Below are positions 1 through 7,331 of a DNA stretch of 41,235 nucleotides, piece after piece. Source of the stretch: Streptomyces sp. MA5143a. GTDB taxonomy: Bacteria > Actinomycetota > Actinomycetes > Streptomycetales > Streptomycetaceae. The position numbers and the translations under genes were made by a program. The notes beneath the pieces were generated by a model that was given only the letters and a program-made list of their open reading frames with translations, did not search any database and was not told where the DNA came from. The DNA is taken from the NCBI RefSeq assembly GCF_900290235.1, contig NZ_OLMK01000045.1, positions 1 to 41,235 of the forward strand. Reading direction: 5' to 3'. Position 1 is the first letter of the stretch. Each line of letters opens with the position of its first letter.

Positions 1-48
1 TTATCAGAAGTTCTGAGTCGGAATTCCCGCCCGGTCCGGGTGGTTCCT

Positions 49-64
49 GACGCACAGTTGCGTC
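49..64. other. Small inverted repeat at left edge
   Basis: GACGCA (49-54) and TGCGTC (59-64) form a 6-bp stem with a 4-base loop. The first 97 bases hold no convincing gene. The element may belong to a gene beyond the left edge. Confidence 0.3.
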
Positions 65-97
65 GGGTTCCCCCCTGGGCGGAGCCGTAAACGTACT

Positions 98-137
98 GGA
101 GCGGGGCGCCCCGATGCAAATCGAGGAGCCCCGCTCC
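98..137 (-). terminator. Hairpin downstream of RNase J gene
   Basis: GGAGCGGGGC (98-107) pairs perfectly with GCCCCGCTCC (128-137), leaving a 20-base loop that contains part of a second small palindrome (GGGGCGCCCC). It lies just past the rnj stop codon. There is no T-run, as is usual for Streptomyces terminators, so the call rests on stem and position. Confidence 0.6.
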
Positions 138-158
138 CAGTCAGGCGCTGACGGAGGG

Positions 159-1844
159 TCAGACCTCAACCACCACAGGCAGGATCATCGGCCTGCGTCG
201 GTACGTGTCCGAGACCCACTTGCCCAGGGTGCGTCGGATGAGTTGCTGCAGCTGGTGGGGCTCGACGACCCCGTCCTGCGCCGAACGCTCCAGTACTTCG
301 GTGATCCTCGGGACGACGTCCCCGAAGGCGGAGTCCTCGATACCGGAGCCTCGGGCCTGGATGTGCGGGCCACCGGTGATCTTGCCGGTGGAGGCGTCCA
401 CGACCACGAAGACGGAGATGATGCCCTCGTCGCCCAGGATCTTGCGGTCCTTCAGGGCCGGCTCGCCGACATCGCCGACCGAGAGGCCGTCGACGTAGAC
501 ATAACCCGCCTGGACCTTGCCGGAGATCCTGGCCTTGCCCTCGATGAGGTCGACGGCTACGCCGTCCTCGGCGATGACGATGCGGTCGTGCGGGACGCCG
601 GTCAAGGCACCCAGCTCGGCGTTGGCCCGCAGATGGCGCCATTCGCCATGGACCGGCATCAGGTTCTTCGGGCGGCAGATGTTGTAGAAGTACAGCAGTT
701 CGCCGGCCGAGGCGTGTCCGGAGACATGGACCTTGGCGTTGCCCTTGTGGACGACGTTCGCGCCCCAGCGGGTCAGGCCGTTGATGACGCGGTAGACCGC
801 GTTCTCGTTGCCGGGGATCAGCGACGAGGCCAGGATCACCGTGTCGCCCTGGACGATGCGGATCTGGTGGTCCCGGTTGGCCATGCGGGACAGGGCCGCC
901 ATCGGCTCGCCCTGTGATCCGGTGCAGACGAGGACGATCTCGTGGTCCGGGAGGTCGTCGAGGGTCTTGACGTCCACGACCAGACCCGGCGGAACCCGCA
1001 GATAACCCAGATCCCTGGCGATGCCCATGTTCCGAACCATCGAGCGGCCGACGAAGGCGACCCGGCGGCCGTACTCGTGAGCCGCGTCGAGGATCTGCTG
1101 GATGCGGTGGATGTGGCTGGCGAAGCTGGCCACGATGATCCGCTTCCGGGCTCCCGCGAAGACCTGGCGCAGAACGTTGGAGATGTCGCGCTCCGGGGGA
1201 ACGAACCCCGGGACCTCGGCGTTGGTCGAATCGGAGAGGAGGAGGTCGATGCCCTCCTCGCTCAGCCGGGCGAACGCGTGGAGATCGGTCAGACGGTTGT
1301 CCAGCGGGAGCTGGTCCATCTTGAAGTCGCCGGTGTGGACGACCATGCCCGCGGGCGTGCGGATCGCCACGGCCAGGGCGTCGGGGATCGAGTGGTTGAC
1401 CGCGACGAACTCGCAGTCGAAGGGGCCGATGCGCTCGCGGTTCCCCTCCGCCACCTCGAGGGTGTACGGGCGGATGCGGTGCTCCTGGAGCTTGGCCTCG
1501 ATGAGGGCGAGGGTCAGCTTGGAGCCGATCAGCGGGATGTCGGGCTTCTCGCGCAGCAGATACGGGACACCACCGATGTGGTCCTCGTGGCCGTGCGTCA
1601 GGACGATGCCCTCGATGTCGTCGAGGCGGTCCCGGATGGACGAGAAGTCCGGCAGGATCAGGTCGATTCCGGGCTGCTCCTCCTCGGGGAAGAGCACTCC
1701 GCAGTCGACGATCAGCAGTCGGCCGCCGTACTCGAAGACGGTCATGTTCCGGCCGATCTCGCCGAGGCCGCCGAGCGGGGTGACCCGCAGGCCACCTTCG
1801 GGCAGGGGCGGGGGCGAGCCCAGTTCAGGATGCGGATGACTCAA
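159..1844 (-). CDS. rnj: Ribonuclease J (metallo-beta-lactamase/beta-CASP RNase)
   Basis: RNase J is a 5'-3' exonuclease and endonuclease that degrades and matures mRNA and rRNA in the cytoplasm. The predicted 561-aa protein carries the metal-binding motif HGHEDH at residues 84-89, inside a metallo-beta-lactamase fold that begins near residue 20 (VTPLGGLGEIGRN). Beta-CASP and C-terminal domains follow. The frame stays open upstream to 1976, but I chose the TTG at 1842-1844. It is preceded by GGTGAGGAG at a good distance, and it gives the N-terminus and length I remember for Streptomyces RNase J. dapA lies upstream on the same strand, and a perfect 17-bp hairpin sits directly before the ribosome-binding site. 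The TTG start and abutting hairpin suggest limited or regulated translation (inference). Confidence 0.95.
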   Translation of the reverse strand: MSHPHPELGSPPPLPEGGLRVTPLGGLGEIGRNMTVFEYGGRLLIVDCGVLFPEEEQPGIDLILPDFSSIRDRLDDIEGIVLTHGHEDHIGGVPYLLREKPDIPLIGSKLTLALIEAKLQEHRIRPYTLEVAEGNRERIGPFDCEFVAVNHSIPDALAVAIRTPAGMVVHTGDFKMDQLPLDNRLTDLHAFARLSEEGIDLLLSDSTNAEVPGFVPPERDISNVLRQVFAGARKRIIVASFASHIHRIQQILDAAHEYGRRVAFVGRSMVRNMGIARDLGYLRVPPGLVVDVKTLDDLPDHEIVLVCTGSQGEPMAALSRMANRDHQIRIVQGDTVILASSLIPGNENAVYRVINGLTRWGANVVHKGNAKVHVSGHASAGELLYFYNICRPKNLMPVHGEWRHLRANAELGALTGVPHDRIVIAEDGVAVDLIEGKARISGKVQAGYVYVDGLSVGDVGEPALKDRKILGDEGIISVFVVVDASTGKITGGPHIQARGSGIEDSAFGDVVPRITEVLERSAQDGVVEPHQLQQLIRRTLGKWVSDTYRRRPMILPVVVEV

Positions 1845-1858
1845 AAGACTCTCCTCAC

Positions 1859-1897
1859 CACGCGCGCCACGTGCCTCCGTGGCACGTGGCGCGCGTG
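1859..1897 (-). promoter_or_regulatory. 17-bp perfect hairpin abutting the rnj ribosome-binding site
   Basis: Bases 1859-1875 pair without mismatch with 1881-1897, leaving a 5-base loop. In the minus-strand RNA the foot of the stem is followed at once by GTGAGGAG and then, after a few bases, the TTG start of rnj. No U-run follows. It could end dapA transcripts, but its position against the Shine-Dalgarno sequence also suits a leader structure that limits ribosome access or offers a double-stranded RNase III target in the rnj mRNA. Confidence 0.6.
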
Positions 1898-2012
1898 ACG
1901 TTCGTGCATAAGCAGTTGTGTATGGGATGCAGGCACTCGCGTCCTGCGTATTCAGTTGTGAAGTCGGGTGCCGCACTGTGCGATGCCAGGTCGCGCCGCG
2001 CGAAGTCTGGTG

Positions 2013-2912
2013 TTAGAGCTGTACCCCGCCGGCAGCAAGATCGATCTTGAGCTGGGCGGTCTCCTCGGGCGAGAGCTCGACCATGGGGGCGCGCAGCGGT
2101 CCGGCGGGCAGTCCCTGGAGGGCGAGCGCCGCCTTCGTGGTCATCACGCCCTGGGTGCGGAACATGCCCGTGAAGACCGGGAGCAGCTTCTGGTGGATCT
2201 CGGTGGCCTTCTGGACGTCTCCGGAGACGTACGCCTCGACGAGGCTGCGCAGCTCCGGGGTGACGACGTGGCCCACGACGGAGACGAAGCCGACCGCGCC
2301 CACGGAGAGCAGCGGCAGGTTCAGCATGTCGTCGCCGGAGTACCAGGCCAGGCCCGAGCGGGCGATGGCCCAGCTGGCGCGGCCGAGGTCGCCCTTGGCG
2401 TCCTTGTTGGCGACGATCCGCGGGTGCTCGGCGAGGCGGACGATCGTCTCGGTGTCGATGGGGACGCCGCTGCGGCCCGGGATGTCGTAGAGCATGACCG
2501 GAAGGTCGGCGGCGTCCGCGATGGCCCTGAAGTGGCGGTACAGGCCCTCCTGCGGGGGCTTGTTGTAGTACGGCGTGACGACGAGGAGGCCGTGCGCGCC
2601 GACCCGCTCGGCGGTGCGGGCCAGCTCGATGCTGTGGTGGGTGTCGTTCGTGCCGACGCCGGCGAGGATGTGGGCGCGGTCACCCACGGCCTCCAGGACG
2701 GCTCGTACCAGGTCCGATTTCTCCGCGTCACTGGTGGTGGGGGACTCACCGGTGGTCCCGTTGATCACCAGGCCGTCGTTGCCTGCGTCCACCAGGTGGG
2801 TGGCGAGCCGCTGCGCGCCGTCGAGGTCGAGTGCGCCGTCCGCCGTGAAGGGCGTGACCATGGCGGTGAGGACCCGCCCGAAGGGGGTCTGCGGAGTCGA
2901 GGTCGGAGCCAT
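2013..2912 (-). CDS. dapA: 4-hydroxy-tetrahydrodipicolinate synthase
   Basis: DapA condenses pyruvate with aspartate semialdehyde, the first committed step of lysine and diaminopimelate synthesis. The 299-aa product has the NGTTGESPT segment (51-59), the active-site tyrosine in VMLYDIPGRSG (Y142) and the Schiff-base lysine in RIVANKDAKGD (K170), as expected for the TIM-barrel family. The ATG at 2910-2912 was chosen; a GTG three codons upstream is also in frame. Neither start has a strong Shine-Dalgarno sequence. dapB lies about 2.3 kb away, separated by thyX and two small membrane-protein genes, so the pathway genes are clustered but not one operon. rnj follows downstream on the same strand. 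Confidence 0.95.
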   Translation of the reverse strand: MAPTSTPQTPFGRVLTAMVTPFTADGALDLDGAQRLATHLVDAGNDGLVINGTTGESPTTSDAEKSDLVRAVLEAVGDRAHILAGVGTNDTHHSIELARTAERVGAHGLLVVTPYYNKPPQEGLYRHFRAIADAADLPVMLYDIPGRSGVPIDTETIVRLAEHPRIVANKDAKGDLGRASWAIARSGLAWYSGDDMLNLPLLSVGAVGFVSVVGHVVTPELRSLVEAYVSGDVQKATEIHQKLLPVFTGMFRTQGVMTTKAALALQGLPAGPLRAPMVELSPEETAQLKIDLAAGGVQL

Positions 2913-2985
2913 GGGTAACACGCTACTCGTTGCTCAGGGCGCGGTCTGCCCTAGGGGGCCGGGAAAAGTCAGGACAAATGCGGAG

Positions 2986-3023
2986 CCCGGCACTGCCTGC
3001 TCGGGGGTTCAAGCAGTGCCGGG
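2986..3023 (-). terminator. Hairpin between thyX and dapA
   Basis: CCCGGCACTGC (2986-2996) pairs with GCAGTGCCGGG (3013-3023), an 11-bp perfect stem with a 16-base loop. It lies about 117 bases past the thyX stop and upstream of dapA, so it probably ends the thyX transcript. A short GTTCAA in the loop is not part of a tRNA. Confidence 0.65.
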
Positions 3024-3139
3024 TCCGTTTGATCAGGCTAGATGAACTTCGCGAAATGCCGCAATACGGACACTTCGCTCGGCTGACCCGTACATCTGTG
3101 CCTGGCCGAAACACATCTGCTCATCGACGTGTCCGCGCC

Positions 3140-3880
3140 TCAGGGGGCGACGCGACCGTTGGCGTTGAAGGCGGCGTGGGTCAGCGGCATGAGCTCGGCC
3201 CACGCGGCCTCCATCTTCTCGCCGACCATCTCGATCTCCCGCTGCGGGAAGGACGGCACCTTCGCCAGCTCGTGCTGGGTGCGCAGGCCGAGGAAGTGCA
3301 TCAGCGAGCGCGCGTTGCACGTGGCGTACATCGAGGAGTACAGGCCGACCGGGAGGACCGTACGGGCGACCTCGCGGGCGACGCCGGCGCCGAGCATCTC
3401 CTGGTACGCCTCGTAGGCGTGGACGTACGCGTCCTCCGTGATCCGGCCGACCAGCTCCTGCTGGGCCTGGGTGCCCTCGACGAAGACGTACTTGCCGGGG
3501 CGGCCCTCCTGGACGAGCTTGCGGGACTCGTCGGGGACGTAGAAGACGGGCTGGAGCTCCCTGTAGCGGCCGCTCTCCTCGTTGTAGCTCCAGCCCACGC
3601 GGTGGCGCATGAACTCGCGGAAGACGAAGATCGGGGCGCTGATGAAGAAGGTCATCGAGTTGTGCTCGAAGGGGCTGCCGTGCCGGTCCCGCATGAGGTA
3701 GTTGATGAGGCCCTTGGAGCGCTCCGGGTCCTTCTTCAGCTCGTCCAGCGACTGCTCGCCGGCCGTGGAGACGCGGGCCGCCCACAGGACGTCGGAGTCG
3801 GACGCGCTGTGCTTGACCAGCTCGACGGTGACATCGCTGCGGAAGCTGGGCTTGAGATCGTCGGCGGGGGTGTCGGTCAC
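3140..3880 (-). CDS. thyX: Flavin-dependent thymidylate synthase
   Basis: ThyX methylates dUMP to dTMP using methylene-tetrahydrofolate, FAD and NADPH. The 246-aa product carries the ThyX signature RHRVGWSYNEESGRY starting at residue 92, the long-spacing form of the RHR-X(7-8)-S motif. The GTG at 3878-3880 was chosen over an ATG seven codons upstream, because GGAAGGA sits about 11 bases before the GTG and overlaps the first codons of the longer version. The gene is single and runs towards dapA, with a likely terminator between. It is divergent from the membrane-protein gene at 4071. Confidence 0.95.
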   Translation of the reverse strand: MTDTPADDLKPSFRSDVTVELVKHSASDSDVLWAARVSTAGEQSLDELKKDPERSKGLINYLMRDRHGSPFEHNSMTFFISAPIFVFREFMRHRVGWSYNEESGRYRELQPVFYVPDESRKLVQEGRPGKYVFVEGTQAQQELVGRITEDAYVHAYEAYQEMLGAGVAREVARTVLPVGLYSSMYATCNARSLMHFLGLRTQHELAKVPSFPQREIEMVGEKMEAAWAELMPLTHAAFNANGRVAP

Positions 3881-4070
3881 GGCTCGAAAGGTCCTTCCCA
3901 TTGCTGCTCTCGGGCGGCGCCCACTCTACGGGCCGCCACCGACAAGGGGGCGGATGGCCTGAGTTGTACCGCCTTGTGCCTCCCGTCGGCCCCCCGAGAG
4001 TGGTGGGCCCGGGGCCGGCTCGGTAGCCTCACCCGGCACAACGTGTGCGTGGATCGAGTGAGGATCAGCC
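3881..4070. promoter_or_regulatory. Divergent intergenic region, thyX / membrane protein
   Basis: The 190 bases between two divergent starts must hold both promoters. A TAGCCT hexamer at 4024-4029 could be a -10 element for the rightward gene, but I see no convincing -35 partner. No good promoter was found for thyX. Confidence 0.3.
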
Positions 4071-4628
4071 GTGCCCCTGCCCTTCCTGACCGCCGATCGC
4101 GCCTTCGACCAGGCGGTGGACGAGGCGCTGCCGTTCGACGACCGCGACCGCTGGCGGCGGCCCTACCGTCCCGGCCCGTGGCGGGTCGGCGCGGCCGCGC
4201 TCCTGCTGCTGCTCGCGTCGTACGTGCTGGTCGCGGCGGTCATCATCGCGGCGGCCGAGACGGCGCAGGCGGGCGCGCTGTGCTTCGGGGCGGCGCTGCT
4301 GATCATCGCCTGCACCCTGCGGCTGCTCCGGGTCGGCATCTGGGTGAGTGCGCGGGGCGTGCGCCAGGTGAGCTTCTTCCGGACGCGTACGGCGTCCTGG
4401 GAGCCGACCGTGTCCGTGCGTACGGTGCAGCAGCCGGTGCGGTGGCTCGGGCTGCCGCGGTCTGTGCAGGGGCAGGCGCTGCTCCTGGTGCGCAGGGACC
4501 GGGTCCAGGAGTATGTGACGCCGCTGATGACCAGCCACAACGCCGACTTCCTGGCGCGTACGGAGGCATTCGACCGGGCGGCCGACACGATCGGGGCCTG
4601 GGCGGCCGCGTACGGACGCGTCGCGTAG
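4071..4628 (+). CDS. Conserved membrane protein, two TM helices plus soluble domain
   Basis: The 185-aa protein has a charged N-terminus (about 1-35), two closely spaced hydrophobic helices (about 40-62 and 67-87), then a soluble C-terminal domain of about 95 residues. That layout recalls small actinobacterial membrane proteins with a PH-like beta domain. The start is GTG at 4071, with GAGGAT about 6 bases upstream. It is a single gene, divergent from thyX and convergent with the TPR-like gene across a 21-bp hairpin. I do not recognise a function; the PH-like suggestion is inference from layout only. Confidence 0.85.
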   Translation: MPLPFLTADRAFDQAVDEALPFDDRDRWRRPYRPGPWRVGAAALLLLLASYVLVAAVIIAAAETAQAGALCFGAALLIIACTLRLLRVGIWVSARGVRQVSFFRTRTASWEPTVSVRTVQQPVRWLGLPRSVQGQALLLVRRDRVQEYVTPLMTSHNADFLARTEAFDRAADTIGAWAAAYGRVA

Positions 4629-4636
4629 TAGACCGA

Positions 4637-4682
4637 ACGGGTGAGGGGCCGGACCGCGTGTGCGGTCCGGCCCCTCACCCGT
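4637..4682. terminator. Bidirectional terminator, 21-bp stem
   Basis: Bases 4637-4657 pair without mismatch with 4662-4682 around a GTGT loop. It sits between the converging ends at 4628 (+) and 4693 (-) and would serve both genes. Confidence 0.9.
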
Positions 4683-4692
4683 CGGCGGGATG

Positions 4693-5148
4693 TCAGGCGG
4701 TCGGGATCGGCTTGCCGTCGTGGAGGGCGATGGCGCGCTGCATCGCCTTGCGGGCCCGCGGGGTGTCGCGGGCGTCGTGGTAGGCGACGGCGAGACGGAA
4801 CCAGGTGCGCCAGTCGTCGGGGGCGTCCTCGGTCTCCGCCTTGCGCTGCGCGAAGACCTCGTCGGCCGAGGCGCGGTCGATGCGGCCGCTCGGGGTGCGC
4901 TTCAACTCGTCGACGGGCAGGCCGCCTTCGGCGTCGAGTTCGGCGGCGAGCTGGTTGGCCCTGCGGACGAACTGGGTGTTCTTCCACAGGAACCAGATGC
5001 CGATCGCGGGCAGGACGAGGACGGCGACGCCGAAGGCGATCGTGATCGGGGTGCCGGTCTCGATGAGCATGACCCCGCGGCTACCGACCAGGACGAAGTA
5101 GACGACCAGGACGGCTGCCGTGACGGCGTAGGTGATCTTCGCGCGCAT
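4693..5148 (-). CDS. Small membrane protein with TPR-like C-terminus
   Basis: The 151-aa product starts at ATG 5146-5148 (MRAKITYAV). It has two predicted transmembrane helices (about 5-25 and 34-56), a short linker, and a helical C-terminus. The segment WRTWFRLAVAYHDARDTPRA followed by KAMQRAIAL looks like one tetratricopeptide-type helix pair. The frame runs further upstream, but only into dapB. The start lies 16 bases after the dapB stop, so the two are probably co-transcribed, although no shared function is apparent. Function unknown. Confidence 0.88.
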   Translation of the reverse strand: MRAKITYAVTAAVLVVYFVLVGSRGVMLIETGTPITIAFGVAVLVLPAIGIWFLWKNTQFVRRANQLAAELDAEGGLPVDELKRTPSGRIDRASADEVFAQRKAETEDAPDDWRTWFRLAVAYHDARDTPRARKAMQRAIALHDGKPIPTA

Positions 5149-5164
5149 GGTGGGTGCCGGCCGA

Positions 5165-5917
5165 TCAGCCCAGGTCGAGGAAGTGTTCGAGACCGAAGGT
5201 GAGGCCCGGGGTCTGCACCACGCGGCGGGCGCCGAGCAGGATGCCCGGCATGAAGCAGCTGTGGTGCAGGGAGTCATGGCGGACCGTCAGGGTCTCGCCC
5301 TCGCCGCCGAGCAGCACCTCCTGGTGGGCGAGGAGGCCCCGCAGGCGTACCGCGTGGACGGGGACGCCGTCGACGTCGGCGCCCCGCGCGCCGTCCAGGC
5401 CCGTGGCCGTGGCGTCCGGTGCCGGGGCGGTGCCGGCGGCGCGGCGGGCCTCGGCGATGAGCTGGGCGGTGCGGGTGGCGGTGCCGCTGGGGGCGTCGAC
5501 CTTGTTCGGGTGGTGCAGCTCGACGACCTCGACGGACTCGAAGTAGGGCGCGGCGATCTGCGCGAACTTCATGGTGAGGACGGCCCCGATGGAGAAGTTG
5601 GGCGCGATGAGCACACCGGTCTCCGGGGAGCCGTCCAGCCAGCCCTTCAGCTGCGCGAGACGCTCGTCCGTCCAGCCCGTGGTGCCGACGACCGCGTGGA
5701 TGCCGTTGCGGACGCAGAAGTCGAGGTTGTCCATGACCGAGGCGGGCGTGGTCAGTTCCACGGCGACCTGGGCGCCCTGCTCGGTGAGGGTCTCCAGCTT
5801 GTCGCCCCGGCTCAGAGCGGCGACCAGTTCCATGTCCTCGGCGGCCTCGACGGCCTTGACCGCCTCGGAGCCGATACGGCCCTGGGCACCGAGGACCGCC
5901 ACGCGCAGCTTGCTCAT
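5165..5917 (-). CDS. dapB: 4-hydroxy-tetrahydrodipicolinate reductase
   Basis: DapB reduces the DapA product with NAD(P)H, the second step to diaminopimelate and lysine. The 250-aa protein has the nucleotide-binding loop GAQGRIG (10-16), VVGTTGW (77-82) and the substrate motif HHPNKVDAPSGTA, with the catalytic pair expected at H135 and K139. GAAGGAAG precedes the ATG at a good distance. It follows the M16 protease gene after 34 bases on the same strand and probably belongs to the pnp-protease-dapB transcript. Confidence 0.96.
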   Translation of the reverse strand: MSKLRVAVLGAQGRIGSEAVKAVEAAEDMELVAALSRGDKLETLTEQGAQVAVELTTPASVMDNLDFCVRNGIHAVVGTTGWTDERLAQLKGWLDGSPETGVLIAPNFSIGAVLTMKFAQIAAPYFESVEVVELHHPNKVDAPSGTATRTAQLIAEARRAAGTAPAPDATATGLDGARGADVDGVPVHAVRLRGLLAHQEVLLGGEGETLTVRHDSLHHSCFMPGILLGARRVVQTPGLTFGLEHFLDLG

Positions 5918-5951
5918 CTGTCTTGCTTCCTTCTGGGCCTTGTGGGAGGGG

Positions 5952-7331
5952 TCAGGCGACGGTGTCGTGGAGTCGGGACGCCTGTTTGTCCTTGAGCGGG
6001 CCGATCACCGACAGGGAGGGGCGCTGCCCGAGGACGTCGCGGGCCACGGCCCGGACCTCGTCCGGTGTCACCAGGGCGATCCGGGTCAGCATCTCGTCGA
6101 CGGACATCTGCTCGCCCCAGCACAGCTCGCTCTTGCCGATGCGGTTCATGAGGGCGCCGGTGTCCTCCAGGCCGAGGACGGTGGAGCCCTTCAACTGGCC
6201 GATGGCCCGGTCGATCTCCTCGTCGGGCAGTCCGTGCTCGGCGACCTGGTCCAGCTCGTCGCGGCAGATCTTGAGCACGTCGTGGACCTGGGAGGGGCGG
6301 CAGCCCGCGTAGACGCCGAAGAGGCCGCAGTCGGCGAAGCCGGACGTGTACGAGTACACGCTGTAGGCGAGGCCGCGCTTCTCCCGGACCTCCTGGAAGA
6401 GGCGGGAGGACATGCCGCCGCCGAGCGCGGTGTTGAGGACGCCGAGGGCCCAGCGGCGCTCGTCGGTGCGGGCGAGGCCGGGCATGCCGAGGACGACATG
6501 GGCCTGCTCGGTCTTGCGGCCGATCAGCTCGACGCGCCCGGCCGTGCGGAGGCTGCGCCGGCCCTCACGCGGGGCGATCGGGGTGGCGTCGGTCCGGGTG
6601 AGGGCACCGGCCTTCTCGAAGGCCGCGCGGACCTGTCGTACGACCTTGTTGTGGTCGACGTTGCCGGCGCAGGCGACCACGAGGTGGGTGGGGTCGTAGT
6701 GCTTCTTGTAGAAGCGGCGGATGCGGTCGGCGGTGAGGGCGTTGACCGTGTCGACCGTGCCGAGGACGGGGCGGCCGAGGGGGGTGTCGCCGAACATGGT
6801 GTGGGCGAACAGGTCGTGCACACAGTCGCCCGGGTCGTCCTCGGTCATCGCGATCTCTTCGAGGATGGCGCCGCGTTCGACGTCGACGTCCTCCTCACGG
6901 ATCAGGGAGCCGGTGAGCATGTCGCAGACGACGTCGATGGCGAGGGGCAGGTCGGAGTCGAGCACGCGTGCGTAGTAGCACGTGTACTCCTTCGCGGTGA
7001 ACGCGTTCATCTCGCCGCCGACCGCGTCGATCGCGGACGATATGTCGAGCGCGCTGCGCCGGGTCGTGCCCTTGAAGAGCAGGTGCTCCAGGTAGTGCGT
7101 GGCGCCGTTCAGAGCGGGCGTCTCGTCGCGCGAGCCGACGTGGGCCCAGATGCCGAAGGTGGCGGACCGCACCGACGGCAGGGTCTCGGTGACGATGCGC
7201 AGGCCGCCCGGGAGGGTGGTCCTGCGGACCGTGCCGATGCCGCCGGCGCCCTTGATCAGGGTTTGGGTACGGGCGACGGCCCGCGCCTCCGTGGAGGTGC
7301 GGGCCGTCGCCTTGGAGCTACGCGACGTCAC
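5952..7331 (-). CDS. M16 family zinc metalloprotease
   Basis: The 459-aa protein is a pitrilysin/insulinase-type (M16) peptidase. It carries the inverted zinc motif HYLEH at 79-83 with the third ligand most likely E159 (RGAILEEI), the usual HxxEH-X76-E spacing. A second inactive-type M16 domain fills the C-terminal half, with a TALGGGMSSRLFQEVREKRG segment typical of the family. The GTG start overlaps the pnp stop as GTGA, so translation is coupled to PNPase. Family members process peptides or signal sequences; the substrate here is unknown. The pnp-M16 pairing is a conserved arrangement in Gram-positive bacteria. Confidence 0.94.
   Translation of the reverse strand: MTSRSSKATARTSTEARAVARTQTLIKGAGGIGTVRRTTLPGGLRIVTETLPSVRSATFGIWAHVGSRDETPALNGATHYLEHLLFKGTTRRSALDISSAIDAVGGEMNAFTAKEYTCYYARVLDSDLPLAIDVVCDMLTGSLIREEDVDVERGAILEEIAMTEDDPGDCVHDLFAHTMFGDTPLGRPVLGTVDTVNALTADRIRRFYKKHYDPTHLVVACAGNVDHNKVVRQVRAAFEKAGALTRTDATPIAPREGRRSLRTAGRVELIGRKTEQAHVVLGMPGLARTDERRWALGVLNTALGGGMSSRLFQEVREKRGLAYSVYSYTSGFADCGLFGVYAGCRPSQVHDVLKICRDELDQVAEHGLPDEEIDRAIGQLKGSTVLGLEDTGALMNRIGKSELCWGEQMSVDEMLTRIALVTPDEVRAVARDVLGQRPSLSVIGPLKDKQASRLHDTVA

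Noticed and set aside
114..1898. Long plus-strand open frames opposite rnj
   Set aside because: They are complements of the RNase J gene with residue compositions typical of antisense GC-rich frames.
1968..2918. 316-codon plus-strand frame opposite dapA
   Set aside because: It is an antisense shadow of dapA with no recognisable motif or ribosome-binding site.
3005..3023. GGTTCAA sequence resembling a tRNA T-loop
   Set aside because: No acceptor, D or anticodon arms fit around it; the surrounding bases form a simple 11-bp hairpin.
2923..3114. 63-codon minus-strand frame between thyX and dapA
   Set aside because: It spans the terminator hairpin, has no good start signal and resembles no protein I know.
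3590..3640. ThyX motif with eight rather than seven residues between RHR and Ser
   Set aside because: The family signature is described as RHR-X(7-8)-S, so the spacing is within the normal range.
2930..4783. 617-codon plus-strand frame across thyX and the membrane-protein gene
   Set aside because: It crosses a real minus-strand gene and a real plus-strand gene in another frame, with no domain recognised.
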